A stretch of 41,993 nt of DNA from contig NZ_JBDKWG010000087.1 in NCBI RefSeq assembly GCF_040151475.1, forward strand, positions 1 to 41,993, read 5' to 3'. The DNA is from CAXBNB01 sp040151475. Lineage in GTDB: Bacteria; Bacteroidota; Bacteroidia; Cytophagales; Cyclobacteriaceae. A model generated the notes under the pieces. That model saw only the letters and a program-made list of their open reading frames with translations, did no database searches and had not been told where the DNA came from. A program made the translations under genes and the position numbers. Positions 26,324-37,200 of this stretch are shown piece by piece (position 1 is the stretch's first letter; each line of letters opens with the position of its first letter).

Positions 26324-27574
26324 CTAAAAATGTACGGATATCAATGGAAAAACACCTTTCAGCCCATTGAATGACATAAAAATGGCAAAGAGAAGGATCA
26401 AGACCATCGTAATATTGGTAGTCATTCCAAACAAATGAGTTTTCATCAAATCCTTTTTATTACCCAGATAGAGCATACAGCCTACTGTAAAAGGCAAAAG
26501 CAAAGCACCAAATGCCTGGGATGCTATCATCAACAAAATTGGTGGTGCATGTGTCAGTGGCACAACCAGCCCCAATGAAGATATCACCAACACTATCAAT
26601 CGCACTTGTTTACTTTTAAAATTTAAAGTTGCTTGGTTGTAATCACTCTGTAGCATTGGGAGTAATATCACATTGGGAAATTGTGAAGATATGCCTGCAG
26701 CTATAATACCCACAGCGAAAATAGTAGTGGCAAAAGTACCTGCCAGTGGCTCTAACAAGGTAAGCATTTGAGAAGCACTGTTCAAAGTAATACCCGCTTT
26801 AAACAAAGTACCAGAAGCTGAAGTCATAATTGATATGCTAATGACAAACATCATAATAGAGGCTATTACAGCATCTCGCTTTTGTATTTTCAGATCCTTG
26901 ATCGACCAACCTGATTCTTTCACCAAAATAGTACGCACGATAAACAGTCCTGAGAAAACAGTAGTACCAACCATAGAAGCTATGACCAAATATGGAGTGT
27001 CATTAGTGCCATTTAAAGTATCTGGTATAGACGGAACCAATCCAATGAACAATTCACCTAAAGGTGGCATAAGGATGAAAAAATTGAGTAGGAAGCACAA
27101 AGAAAGCAATGCCACTATTGCAGCTAATATTTTCTCGAATGATTTGGTTTTACCCACCCAGAAAAGCAGGTAAACAAAACCGATAAAGAACACCGCAAAC
27201 CAGACACCTGAAATCCCCCCATCTATATAATTTTTGGACCATTCGCAGCATACATCCGCTATAATGCCCATAACTCCCACTACGCTTCCACACACATTGA
27301 TGCCTAGGGCAACTATAAAGAACAAACCAACTACCTGATGGATGTGCTTTCTAAAAGCATATAGAGCTGTCTCACCGGTCACAAGAGTATATTTTCCAAA
27401 TACATTTATGAGAAAATAAGTGATATAGCAGGATATAGCTATTGTCCAGGTAAGACTGAGACCGTAATTGGCTCCAGCCTTTGCCATGGCAGTTACACTT
27501 CCTGTTCCTATATTCAGCCCGATCAAAAACAAACCAGGTAGAATAGTCGCAATAAACGATTTGATTTTATTCAT
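26324..27574 (-). CDS. NRAMP-fold transporter lacking the metal-binding residues
   Basis: This 416-residue inner-membrane protein has about eleven predicted helices and aligns along its whole length with NRAMP metal transporters (for example A-G-A-N-Y-G-L-S-L-T-W and M-V-G-T-T-V). The residues that define metal transport are gone. The TM1 motif D-P-G-N is replaced by G-T-G-S (in the stretch L-N-I-G-T-G-S-V-T-A), and the TM6 motif M-P-H is replaced by F-S-G (T-T-V-F-S-G-L-F-I-V-R). It sits between two glycosidase genes and is the only inner-membrane transporter in the PUL. It may carry sugars or another solute rather than manganese or iron. The ATG at 27574 is preferred to a TTG five codons upstream. 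Confidence 0.75.
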   Translation of the reverse strand: MNKIKSFIATILPGLFLIGLNIGTGSVTAMAKAGANYGLSLTWTIAISCYITYFLINVFGKYTLVTGETALYAFRKHIHQVVGLFFIVALGINVCGSVVGVMGIIADVCCEWSKNYIDGGISGVWFAVFFIGFVYLLFWVGKTKSFEKILAAIVALLSLCFLLNFFILMPPLGELFIGLVPSIPDTLNGTNDTPYLVIASMVGTTVFSGLFIVRTILVKESGWSIKDLKIQKRDAVIASIMMFVISISIMTSASGTLFKAGITLNSASQMLTLLEPLAGTFATTIFAVGIIAAGISSQFPNVILLPMLQSDYNQATLNFKSKQVRLIVLVISSLGLVVPLTHAPPILLMIASQAFGALLLPFTVGCMLYLGNKKDLMKTHLFGMTTNITMVLILLFAIFMSFNGLKGVFPLISVHF

Positions 27575-27610
27575 TTTTATTGTACTCAAAAAGTCATCAG
27601 TTTTTCACTC

Positions 27611-29839
27611 CTATTTCACCCACAAAACCTTCGCCTGCCTTGCCGGAATTTCCAAGTCAACAATCAGGTTGTTTTTCTCTTTCGAAAAACTCACCTTTTG
27701 CTCTGAAGTAATTTCCATTACCTCCAACACTTTACCTTTTCCGGTAGCTACGCTTACCTTACCTTCATAATCCTGTTCTGAAATATTATTGAGGTACACA
27801 AGTTTTTCACCATTGGCCTTTTCATGTAGCTTGACCATCACTCCTGAATCATCTTTCGACATTTCAGCCGTAGGTGTTACTCCTGCTTTTTCTGCCAATC
27901 CAGCTATGATCGCACCTGTACTTTCTATGCCTTGAAAATAACTACCACCAAGTGGGGTTGCACATAGAACAGCCGTTCCTTTCCCAAATGAATTGACCAC
28001 TATGGCTGGTTGACCATCCTCAAAACGGGATACTACCCTACCACCATCCAGTATTTCAAGCTGTTCTTTAAAATACAGGCCTTTGGCTTTGTAGCCCTTC
28101 TCCATATTATTGGATATGGCTTGTGGATCGGAGATAGAGAATTCGAAAGTTCCATCTTTGCCATATTGATCCTGGCGTCTGACAGCAAAGACTTCATCAA
28201 GACCATATCCGGGATTGGTTTCGAATCCAAAGTCGAACTGATCCATTATCGCAGATCTGGCATCTGCTACTACATAGCCGCCTTGAGATACATATTGCTT
28301 CAGTATTTCTGCGATTTCTTGTCGAATTACCAGTTGATATGGAAGGAAAAGAATTTTATACTTCTTTAATTCTTCCAGGTTCAGAGGCATATCGGTACGT
28401 ATGATGTCAGTAGAAATATTGTGATCAAAAAGCGCTTTGTAGGTTCCTTCGAAGCTGTCATGTACGAAAAACCCCGTAGTACCTTTACCTGTAGGCCTGT
28501 TGATGCCTTCCATTGATTTTTGCAAGGCTACAATATCATAGAAAATGCCTGCCTCTGCTTGCTTTATCTTAGCATCAAAAATCAATTTCCCATGTTTTTT
28601 TAATACAGCACCTACGTCTTTAGCGGCTTGTCCTCTTGGGGCTAAATCTCCATTGGCCAATGTCAATCCTCTTCCGAAGGCTTGTTGCCCCCTATAGAAT
28701 GGCTTCCACTTCCAAAAGACTATCCCCTTACAATCGTCGGCAAAAGCCATCCATGAAAGTAAATGAATGTCTGCGTAGCTCATATACTGAAACAATCCCA
28801 TACCATTTTGATGATTGGTTTGAGCCTCCACCAAATAATACGGCTTATCTCCTGCATCGCATCTGGTCACATCATACATGCAGCTGTATTTCCAATAGGG
28901 CATGGCCACCTTGTTTCGGTTCATATCTTTATCAGGGTAAAAGGATATCCCGAAAATATCGGTGTATGGTGCTATTTGACGACCATCTACAGTCCATTGA
29001 CTGTATTCTGGGTTATTAACCACTGTTCCTACTGTATTGATGGTTACAAAATTGGTCTTATCGTATTTTCGAATGGTTTGATAAGCCCATTTCGCAATGT
29101 CACCATTGTTGGCAAATCGAAACAAATCCCAATCTATTGCAGCCATTGATGACTCCCAGTTGCGGCTCATCAGCGGTGTGATTTGCACCCATTCGCTGTA
29201 GTCTTCTGCCCACACTCTGTTGAGCTCCTGCAACGAACCGTACTTTTCTTTCAACCAAACTTGAAATTTAGGAATTGTTATTTCATCAATGGAGTTGTAA
29301 TGCGCTTCATTCCAAAGATTATAACCAACCAATGAAGTGCGGTTTCCATACCTGTTTGCGATACTTTCAAAGTAATTTTCAATGGACTCAAGCACCTGAG
29401 GATGCATGTATTTCACATCTTCACTTACACGACTTACTTCTGGAAATTCCCTAACAGCATCTTCCATTTCCAACCATTTCCAAGTGGGCAAAAAAGCCCT
29501 ATGGGTAGATTTTAGCATGATTGGCATGAGCATCAATTGATTCTTTTCCAATTGATCCACCAAATAGTCTGTCCTTTCCCAGCTCTGCTGTTTGATGCTA
29601 GTATCCCACTGCCCAAATGGGAAGGGCATCACCAAATTAAAGTTTGCATCTTTGATGTTTTTCATGTCTTTGTCCACCGCTTTGTAAAAAGCTTCGTTGG
29701 TATCAAATCTGTCATGAAAAATATTATATACCGTCCCATATACTATAGTTTCAGGCATTTCTACCTGAGCAATTGACTGATTATTTACTATCAATACGAC
29801 TGTAAATAAGCATAGTATCCATTTCATTTTTTTCCACAT
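27611..29839 (-). CDS. GH42-type glycoside hydrolase (beta-galactosidase-like)
   Basis: This 742-residue protein is exported by the signal peptide ending S-I-A-Q. It has the GH42 plan: a catalytic TIM barrel with N-L-W-N-E (E178 from this start) as acid/base and Y-Y-L-V-E (E338) as the likely nucleophile, then the typical G-I-V-F-W-K-W-K stretch. A flavodoxin-like trimerisation domain follows (about 410-620), then a small beta C-terminal domain. GH42 is usually a beta-galactosidase. The neighbouring mannanase genes raise the possibility of a beta-mannosidase or of galactose removal from galactomannan, and specificity is not readable. The N-terminus could also start at the ATG at 29827. Confidence 0.8.
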   Translation of the reverse strand: MWKKMKWILCLFTVVLIVNNQSIAQVEMPETIVYGTVYNIFHDRFDTNEAFYKAVDKDMKNIKDANFNLVMPFPFGQWDTSIKQQSWERTDYLVDQLEKNQLMLMPIMLKSTHRAFLPTWKWLEMEDAVREFPEVSRVSEDVKYMHPQVLESIENYFESIANRYGNRTSLVGYNLWNEAHYNSIDEITIPKFQVWLKEKYGSLQELNRVWAEDYSEWVQITPLMSRNWESSMAAIDWDLFRFANNGDIAKWAYQTIRKYDKTNFVTINTVGTVVNNPEYSQWTVDGRQIAPYTDIFGISFYPDKDMNRNKVAMPYWKYSCMYDVTRCDAGDKPYYLVEAQTNHQNGMGLFQYMSYADIHLLSWMAFADDCKGIVFWKWKPFYRGQQAFGRGLTLANGDLAPRGQAAKDVGAVLKKHGKLIFDAKIKQAEAGIFYDIVALQKSMEGINRPTGKGTTGFFVHDSFEGTYKALFDHNISTDIIRTDMPLNLEELKKYKILFLPYQLVIRQEIAEILKQYVSQGGYVVADARSAIMDQFDFGFETNPGYGLDEVFAVRRQDQYGKDGTFEFSISDPQAISNNMEKGYKAKGLYFKEQLEILDGGRVVSRFEDGQPAIVVNSFGKGTAVLCATPLGGSYFQGIESTGAIIAGLAEKAGVTPTAEMSKDDSGVMVKLHEKANGEKLVYLNNISEQDYEGKVSVATGKGKVLEVMEITSEQKVSFSKEKNNLIVDLEIPARQAKVLWVK

Positions 29840-29935
29840 ATTCTTACATCTTTTAACTAATCCATAGTGCTTTTGTGTCTGCTGCCAGAATGGTATATGA
29901 ATCAACCGATACCTATTCCTTTAACTCCATAAATA

Positions 29936-30361
29936 CTACTGCTTTACAGCATCGAAATCCCAATTTTGAAGCTTACAAACAACCTTTACATGAGATTCCC
30001 AAGTAGGTTCATCCTCATTTCGGCTGTTGCCAAAACAATCAATGGCAAGGTATTTTAATGGCTCTCCATTGTCAGCCTTTATAGAATGCCAGGTAGATAC
30101 GGGTATTCTCACCACATCTCCAGGAGTTACCTTATAGGACTCTTCTCCATTTTGACCTATCCTAAGCGTACCTACTCCTTCCAGCATGTGGAAAATCTGC
30201 TCGGTATCATCGTGCTTGTGAATAGGCGGTGCTTTTTCCGGCTCTACTATCACCACAAATACCTCTGAAAAACTGGCTTCTGACCTGTCCATCACCAAGT
30301 CATTGATGTGCGTAGGGAAATTATACCTGGTGGTTTTATCTGTTTTGTATATGTAATTCAT
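29936..30361 (-). CDS. Single-domain cupin
   Basis: This 141-residue cytoplasmic protein is one cupin domain. It has metal-ligand motif 1, P-P-I-H-K-H-D-D-T-E (H48, H50, E54), and motif 2, P-V-S-T-W-H-S-I (H92), separated by the usual G-D-V-V-R-I-P loop. Cupins bind sugars, acids or metals, and no partner is obvious apart from the PUL genes around it. A role in handling a released sugar, such as isomerisation or sensing, is inference. It is 79 bases after GH26 and 97 bases before GH42. Confidence 0.75.
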   Translation of the reverse strand: MNYIYKTDKTTRYNFPTHINDLVMDRSEASFSEVFVVIVEPEKAPPIHKHDDTEQIFHMLEGVGTLRIGQNGEESYKVTPGDVVRIPVSTWHSIKADNGEPLKYLAIDCFGNSRNEDEPTWESHVKVVCKLQNWDFDAVKQ

Positions 30362-30439
30362 CTGTTAGTGTATTTAAAAATGTATATAGTTATCCTGTGA
30401 GCAGAGCCCCAAAAAGTAAAAAAGATATTTGAAAGTATT

Positions 30440-31633
30440 CTACTGAATTGTAATGCCTTCAGCCATTTCGTACATATCGGGTAAGTCTGAACTAAAACGT
30501 GTAAAGGAACTCTTGTAAAAAGTCACAAAGTCTTGAGCCGAATTGTGTCCCTTCCAAGGACCATAGAAGTGATGCCCCTCATGTGTAGGATCATACTTAT
30601 TTCTCCATAAGACTACCATACTTATCTCTTTTCCAATAAGTGGCGTTAAGATTTCCTTAGTCCAGTAGTTGGCGTAATTGGATCCATCACTATTTCTCAC
30701 TCCTTCGATTCCTGTTTCGGTTATGCCACAAGGTTTCTTTTTTTCAATAGAAAGTTCCTCCAAAATTTTGGCATTCGCATTAAGTGCGTCAGTGTTTCTG
30801 CCATGGTAGCTATCCATTCCTATAAAATCCACATAGTCATCCCCCGGCCATCGAAACAATATTTTTTCCTTGTTTGAAGCGAAATCCAGCTGTGGTGAAA
30901 TCGCATAAATCAAATTATGAACTCCCTTTTCATCTCTTAAATAATGAATAGTGAATTTCCATAAACCAATAAATTCGTCTGCGGTAGTCATGCTCTGCCC
31001 CCACCAGGACCATGTTTGTGTATGCTCATGAAATGGCCTGAAAATAATTGGAATCAATGCGCCTTCAGAATCTTTTAAGTCACTCAAGAAAGTTGCTAAA
31101 TTATCCAGCCATGATTTAAATTTAATGTTGGTATCAGAACCCTCTATCAATATTTGCTGTACTACAGTATTATCTGAATTGTCCCAGGCATCACCTCCAG
31201 TCAATGGGTTATCCAAATGAACACAAGCTGTAATAACTTCACCCCTTTCTCTTGCTTCCAAAATTGTACGTCTCCGATCTGCATTAAACTCTACATTAAC
31301 AGAACGAGCACCCATAATTTGAGCAAAATCTAAACTAAACACAGCAGGATAATCTCCACACACTTCCTTGGTATCTGACCTGTCCTGAATGGATTTCCAA
31401 TCCCTACCATAAATTAAATCATCATGGTGACCAAACATTAAGCCTGATTGTGATTGTATATCCCATAAATTAGATAAAAGAGCTTTAGTCTCGTGCGTAG
31501 CATTTTTATCCACTATCTCAAGTGTAATTTCTTCCTTTTCTTCAGGAGGATCGGTTATGATATTGGGTTCAGATGTAGAACAAGCACTAAACATGCAGCA
31601 TAGAACAGCCAAAACAAATACTATTATTTTCAT
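30440..31633 (-). CDS. GH26 endo-beta-1,4-mannanase lipoprotein
   Basis: This 397-residue lipoprotein (lipobox F-S-A-C18, then an acidic D-P-P-E-E-K-E-E segment suggesting surface display) has a GH26 TIM barrel. The acid/base is in R-P-F-H-E-H (E203) and the nucleophile in I-T-E-T-G (E306). Further family motifs are F-G-H-H-D-D-L, T-W-S-W-W-G and the C-terminal W-R-N-K-Y. GH26 enzymes cut internal beta-1,4-mannosyl bonds of glucomannan or galactomannan. It is the clearest indicator of the PUL substrate and lies 113 bases downstream of the surface lipoprotein gene. Confidence 0.92.
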   Translation of the reverse strand: MKIIVFVLAVLCCMFSACSTSEPNIITDPPEEKEEITLEIVDKNATHETKALLSNLWDIQSQSGLMFGHHDDLIYGRDWKSIQDRSDTKEVCGDYPAVFSLDFAQIMGARSVNVEFNADRRRTILEARERGEVITACVHLDNPLTGGDAWDNSDNTVVQQILIEGSDTNIKFKSWLDNLATFLSDLKDSEGALIPIIFRPFHEHTQTWSWWGQSMTTADEFIGLWKFTIHYLRDEKGVHNLIYAISPQLDFASNKEKILFRWPGDDYVDFIGMDSYHGRNTDALNANAKILEELSIEKKKPCGITETGIEGVRNSDGSNYANYWTKEILTPLIGKEISMVVLWRNKYDPTHEGHHFYGPWKGHNSAQDFVTFYKSSFTRFSSDLPDMYEMAEGITIQ

Positions 31634-31746
31634 TGAGCTTGAGTAAAATTTTGTTGTACCTAGACAAAGGGAACACCTTATTGTCTAGTAGAAATTGAAA
31701 AAGTAAATCAGGGACAACCAAAAAGGCTATCCCCGATTTATAAATA

Positions 31747-32679
31747 CTATTGCTTTGTAATGTCAATCCAATACCTCCTTGGACGTTTTACAAATTTATC
31801 ATAGTCAGAATAGATCTTATTCCAATCGTCCTGACCGCTGAGGTTGAATACCAAAGCTTGGTTTTCGGTAGTCTTAGATTTACCATTGCCCATATCCTCT
31901 GTCCCAGCACCGATCAATTCTGCTAAATGCGTAGATCCGTCTGAAAAAGTGAAAATGATTTTCCCTTGCTGATAGTCTCTAAGCCATTTTGATTCTCCTT
32001 TAGGGATGGCTCTATAGAAATTATTGACATCCGTAACTGGATCTCTGGTATAAATAAAATCGGCATATTTACCATCATCACCTGCATCGTTGGTAACTGT
32101 ACCAAAAGTGTTACCTTCTTCGGTTAGCCCTTCAAATGTGAATGTCAATGAATTATCCAACTCTTTGCCCGGACCATCTGAGTCAGACCATAACCAAGAT
32201 TTGTTCATCATTGGAATAACAGATGCACCACCATACTCAGGCCCAGTACCACCATAAACTACCAAATCATCTATTTCATAAGACCCTTCAAGGGTTTCAA
32301 TAAATGGAATCATGGTAATTGTATATTCCCTGGATTGTCCAGTTGCGGAAGTCACCATAATGCTCGCAGAATTAGTAGCATTGTCAAAATCTAGTGTCTC
32401 TCCTACAGATATTGATGACTTAGCACCAAATGGAAGCTGTAATGACTTCATTTCAGTCTTGCTGAGATCAGGAACAAGACCAACCGCCACTTTTAATTCT
32501 ATTGCTCCGGTTTTATCATCTAAAACCACAATATCGCCTTGACCTATCTGAAACTCAAATCCAATGTCAAGAACTGTCTTTTCATGGTTCCATTTGCCTT
32601 CATTGATTTCTTTCAGCGGATCGGTTACACAACCAACTTGTATTAATGTGATTGCTAGTATATATATTATCTTTTTCAT
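31747..32679 (-). CDS. Probable surface glycan-binding lipoprotein of the PUL
   Basis: This 310-residue lipoprotein (lipobox I-Q-V-G-C17) has an N-terminal immunoglobulin-like domain of the type seen in DUF5018-like proteins (F-E-F-Q-I-G-Q-G-D-I-V-V; residues about 40-125). A larger beta-rich C-terminal domain follows (about 130-300), rich in aromatic and acidic residues such as S-W-L-W-S-D-S-D-G-P-G. It carries no catalytic motif. Position directly after susD, with a 25-base gap, is the classic place for a SusE/SusF-like binding protein. The name rests mainly on context. Confidence 0.65.
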   Translation of the reverse strand: MKKIIYILAITLIQVGCVTDPLKEINEGKWNHEKTVLDIGFEFQIGQGDIVVLDDKTGAIELKVAVGLVPDLSKTEMKSLQLPFGAKSSISVGETLDFDNATNSASIMVTSATGQSREYTITMIPFIETLEGSYEIDDLVVYGGTGPEYGGASVIPMMNKSWLWSDSDGPGKELDNSLTFTFEGLTEEGNTFGTVTNDAGDDGKYADFIYTRDPVTDVNNFYRAIPKGESKWLRDYQQGKIIFTFSDGSTHLAELIGAGTEDMGNGKSKTTENQALVFNLSGQDDWNKIYSDYDKFVKRPRRYWIDITKQ

Positions 32680-32704
32680 AATAAATTTTCTAAAATGGGT
32701 TGTT

Positions 32705-34204
32705 TTACAAATTCTGGTTCAAATCCACTTCAATTTGAGGAAGTGGGTAATAAGCAGCATCCTCATCTGATATGTTTGCAGCATTCGGTACAATGGCTTT
32801 TACCATTTTAAACCTTCGTAAATCATACATTCTATTTCCTTCGTAAGCCAATTCAAAAGCACGCTCTTCGAAAACTTTCATTCTAAAATCCTCTACCGAC
32901 AAACCAGCTTCTAAATCTTCCAATCCAGCTCTATCACGAATGGCATTTATTTGTGCATATCCTTGCGCTGTAGGGCCGGCAGCTTCTGCATATATCAATG
33001 CAACTTCTGAATAGCGAATTAAAAATGGCTTAGTACTTGTCTTATCTCCTATAAAATTGGGATCTATGTATTTTCGACAGAAATGTGAAGTCATAGGATA
33101 ATCAGGAAATTCTGCAATCAGGTTTTGATTCTCGTCATAGATACTGGAAACAAATAATTGTTCTGCTCTTTTATCTCCAGTTTCATAGGTATCGTAAAAA
33201 TCGTTTACTGTAATCATACTATTCCATCCGTCATGAGATCTCGAAGAAGCATCCGCTGATTCATCCAGGTAAATAGTTCCACCATTTACATAAGGAATGA
33301 ACAACTTTGATATTTTAGAATAATCCCCTTCAATAAGGCCCGTTCTGTCCATAGACATAATGAAAATATGCTCAGACCCCTTAGCCTTATCCACGTCATA
33401 GATGTCCAATAAATTTGGCTCCAATCCATAAGTAGATTGACCATTAATGACCAATCCTGAATAATATTCAGCACTATCATACATAGTAGTAACATCTCTG
33501 GATACTGCATCGTACAACAGCACATTGTGCTCTTTGGCTGAAGCTATATAAAGATATGCTTTGGCAGCAAGTGCCTGAGCTGCTACTTTGTCAGCTCTGC
33601 CTGTAGCCTGATTGATGGTAAGTAGCTCGGCTGCTTTTCTAACATCTCCCAGTATAAGGTCATATACTTCGTCAAGATTGCTTGCACGGGGAGAGCTTGT
33701 TTCCTCTATAGAAGACACTAACCCTTTTTGCAACGGTACCAATCCGAAGTTTCTAACCAAATTGAAATAATTCCATGCCCTTAGAAAATAAGCTTCTCCC
33801 AGATATTTGTTTTGATCATCCTCGTCAAAGCTCGCTTGTGGTACTTTTTCAATCAATAGATTGGCTCTGTTGATGGCTATGTAAGCATACTTAAAAAAGT
33901 TATTCAAATTGGCATTGTTAGAAAAAGTCTCTGTTTTCCAAAAATTCAATTCCTGAGCTCCTCCACCCTGATCTTCTTTTGGTTGCAGCGTTTCTGAGGG
34001 TAAATCTCCAAGATAAAAAACTGTTCTGGAATACTCTAAAAAAGTAAGCGCATCATAAGCATAAGTAATGGCAGCTTCAGCTTCTTCCGGGGTAGTTAAA
34101 AAATTTCCCTCAGAATAAAACCCATAAGGTTCTTCATTTAGTTCACATGAGCCGGCAAATAAAAGACCCAAAAGCATTAATATATTATATTGTTTCTTCA
34201 TCAT
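32705..34204 (-). CDS. SusD/RagB-family glycan-binding lipoprotein
   Basis: This 499-residue lipoprotein (lipobox A-G-S-C) forms the lid of the SusC importer. It shows the family start (L-N-E-E-P-Y-G-F-Y-S-E-G-N-F), a TPR-rich helical core (Y-L-G-E-A-Y-F-L-R-A-W-N-Y-F-N-L-V), and the C-terminal R-Y-S-E-V-A-L-I-Y-A-E-A, I-N-A-I-R-D-R-A-G and E-E-R-A-F-E-L-A-Y-E-G-N-R-M-Y-D-L-R-R-F motifs. It binds oligosaccharide, probably mannan-derived, at the surface. Its gene follows susC with only eight intervening bases. Confidence 0.93.
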   Translation of the reverse strand: MMKKQYNILMLLGLLFAGSCELNEEPYGFYSEGNFLTTPEEAEAAITYAYDALTFLEYSRTVFYLGDLPSETLQPKEDQGGGAQELNFWKTETFSNNANLNNFFKYAYIAINRANLLIEKVPQASFDEDDQNKYLGEAYFLRAWNYFNLVRNFGLVPLQKGLVSSIEETSSPRASNLDEVYDLILGDVRKAAELLTINQATGRADKVAAQALAAKAYLYIASAKEHNVLLYDAVSRDVTTMYDSAEYYSGLVINGQSTYGLEPNLLDIYDVDKAKGSEHIFIMSMDRTGLIEGDYSKISKLFIPYVNGGTIYLDESADASSRSHDGWNSMITVNDFYDTYETGDKRAEQLFVSSIYDENQNLIAEFPDYPMTSHFCRKYIDPNFIGDKTSTKPFLIRYSEVALIYAEAAGPTAQGYAQINAIRDRAGLEDLEAGLSVEDFRMKVFEERAFELAYEGNRMYDLRRFKMVKAIVPNAANISDEDAAYYPLPQIEVDLNQNL

Positions 34205-34212
34205 CTTCTTAT

Positions 34213-37200
34213 TTAGAATGTCAAATTAAACCCGAGTGTAACCCTTCTCAACCGAGGGTAGCCTCCATAATACCTTCCATCTACTCCTACTTCAGGATCA
34301 TATCCTTCAAAATCACTAAATGTGAACAGGTTGGATGCATTCATAAACAATCGTGCTGTTATTTCACTTGGTAAATTCAATGTATAACCCAAGTTGAGGT
34401 TTTGGATGCGAATGAATGAACCATCCTCAATCCACCAATCAGAAAACCTGTTTTGACGGCCACTTCTCAAGCTGGGATATTCATTGGTAGGATTGTCCAA
34501 AGTCCATCTTAGAGGCGTGTTACTTGGTTGATCAAAGGCTTTGGTATTTAGTACATCATTTCCAAATACACCATTCAGAAATATGCTGATATCAAAGTTC
34601 TTGTAACTTGCACTTAAATTTAAACTGGCCAGAAAATCAGGGTTAGGATCTCCAATAATGGTTCGATCATTATCTGATATCTCTCCATCCCCATCTATAT
34701 CTACATATTTAAACTCTCCAGGCCTGGCAAAATCACCTTCCAAACCAGCTTCTATCCCTTCTTCCAGAGTCTGAACTATGCCATCCGTCTTGTAACCATA
34801 GAATACATTAACAGGTTGGCCAATGGCCAGTATGTTTGGAAAAGCTCTGAATTGCTCTATATTGTTGCCATAAAATTCGAACAATACTCCTGTATTTGGA
34901 TCTTCAATTAGTCCTGATTGTGTAGCATCTCCCAGACTAGTCACCTCATTTCTGTTTCGAGAGTAAATCAAGGTAGCGTTGACATTTAAATCCTGAGATC
35001 TTACCAAATCCCCTCCAAGTGTCAATTCAAATCCTTTATTTGCAATTGATCCATCATTGATTAACATTCTATTATAACCAGAGGAATTCGGTAAATTTCT
35101 TTGCCTAAGAAGGTCGTCTGTATTTTTACTATAATAATCAAAAGTTACATTCATTCGATTATTCAAAAATGCCATATCAAGCCCCACATTTACCTGAGAA
35201 GTTGTCTCCCATCTCAAATCAGGAGTTGGTATTCCACCCCAAACTACTTCTATTCCGTCCTGACCAGTTCGACCTACCTCAATTCCAGGGCCTATGCTTG
35301 TCACCCATGCACCATCATTGTAATATTTGCTAATTCCAAACTTGCTCAAAGTCTCATAAGGATTGATTCCCTGATTTCCTGAAATACCATAACTGGCTCT
35401 CACTTTCAATTGATCAAAAACATCTGCTCCCTTTATGAATTCTTCTTCGTGTAGTTTCCAACTGGCTGCAACAGAGGGAAAAAATGCCCATTTGTTGTTT
35501 TCTCCAAACTTGGAAGAACCATCTGTTCTGGAAGTAAATGTCAGCAGGTACTTGTTATCATAGCTATAGTTAATTCGGAAAATTCCAGATACCAGCTTTG
35601 ATGTTTGCAATCCATTCCCAACAATATTTAACTCAGGGTCACCTGTAGCCAGGTTTTCGTTTTTAAGAATCTCATTTACAAAACCAACCGCTCCAAGATC
35701 AGACCATCTTGAATTGTCATTCTGGTAAGAATAACCAGCAGTAACGCCCACTTCGTGTTTATCATTAAACAACTTGTTGTATGTAGCAAAAGTCTCTGAC
35801 ACCAATGTCTCTGCCTGCCAGTTTCTTATGTAAGCCTGCCCACTATTTTCCTCTCCTTTTTGAGAGTATAGTTTAGGCAGGTATTCATCCTGCACAGAAC
35901 TAGCTATCCGATAGTTCAAGCGTGAGTTTATGGTTAAGGAAGGGATGATTTTCCATTCCACATCCAATAAAGACAATACGTTCAGTTCTTTCTTATCATT
36001 CAGCCTGTTGTCTGTAACTCCCAGTGGATGATCATAGTCAGCAGTATGAGTCCTGTAGTAGTTGCCTTCTTCGTCGTAAACCGGGATAAGAGGAGACCTC
36101 CAAAATGCCAAACCTGTATTATTATTTCTTACTCCCCTGGTTAATATGTTGGAAAATGTAACCTTGAGGTTGTCATAAACCTTGTGGCTGACATTCAAAT
36201 TATAATTCAGTTTTTTATAATCGTCCTGAATGTTCATGCCTTTGTCCGTAAAATAGTTGGCACTCAGGTTAAAACCTGTTCTTTCATTCGAACTTGAAAT
36301 TCCCACAGTAGTACTATTGGAAATTGGTAAATCCCTAAATACTATGTCGTCCCACCTTACATTATGAGGCCAGGTTCCGTCTGATATTTCTTGTATGGAA
36401 GGATAATAACGACCTGAAAAATTAGCACCAACATATTTTGGCGTAAAACCACCATTTATGTCTGACTCATTGCTTAGTTGAGCCATTAGAACCGGATTTC
36501 GCCAAAGATTCATTTCTGAAGTGAACTGAGAAAAGGTGGATTGCTGTCTAACACTTACATTGGTTTTACCCGTCTTTGCCTTTTTTGTAGTAACGATAAT
36601 AACTCCATTGGCACCCCTTGAACCATATATAGCCGATGCTGAAGCATCTTTTAGCACATCTATAGATTCGATATCAGCAGGGTTAATTTGATTCAAATTG
36701 CTTGCTCCTCCTAAAGGAAACCCATCAACAACAATAAGTGGAGATTGGGATCCACGCAAGGAACTTGAACCCCGTATCCGCACTATGGCTGAAGAATTAG
36801 GATCTTGGGAGTTATTGATAATTTGCAAACCTGCCACTCTTCCCTGTAGCAGGCCTTCAATAGAATTGGCTGGAATATCCTTTAATTCTTCAAGCTCTAC
36901 CTGTGCAACTGAACCCGTCAGGTCACTCCTTTTCACCTGACCATAGCCTACCACTACGATCTCTTCCAATTGAGCTGCGTCAAGCTCCAATTGCAAATCG
37001 ACTATATTTCTTGTGCCTGGAATAATTTCCTGACTCACATATCCCACGTAAGAAACTACCAATACTCCGTCTTCAGGAATGTTCATTTTATAATTGCCGT
37101 CCAAATCTGTAGTGGTACCATTGGTAGTTCCCTTTACTACCACACTTGCGCCCGGCAACCCTTCTCCATTTTCATCGGTAATTTTTCCGGAAATGCTAAC

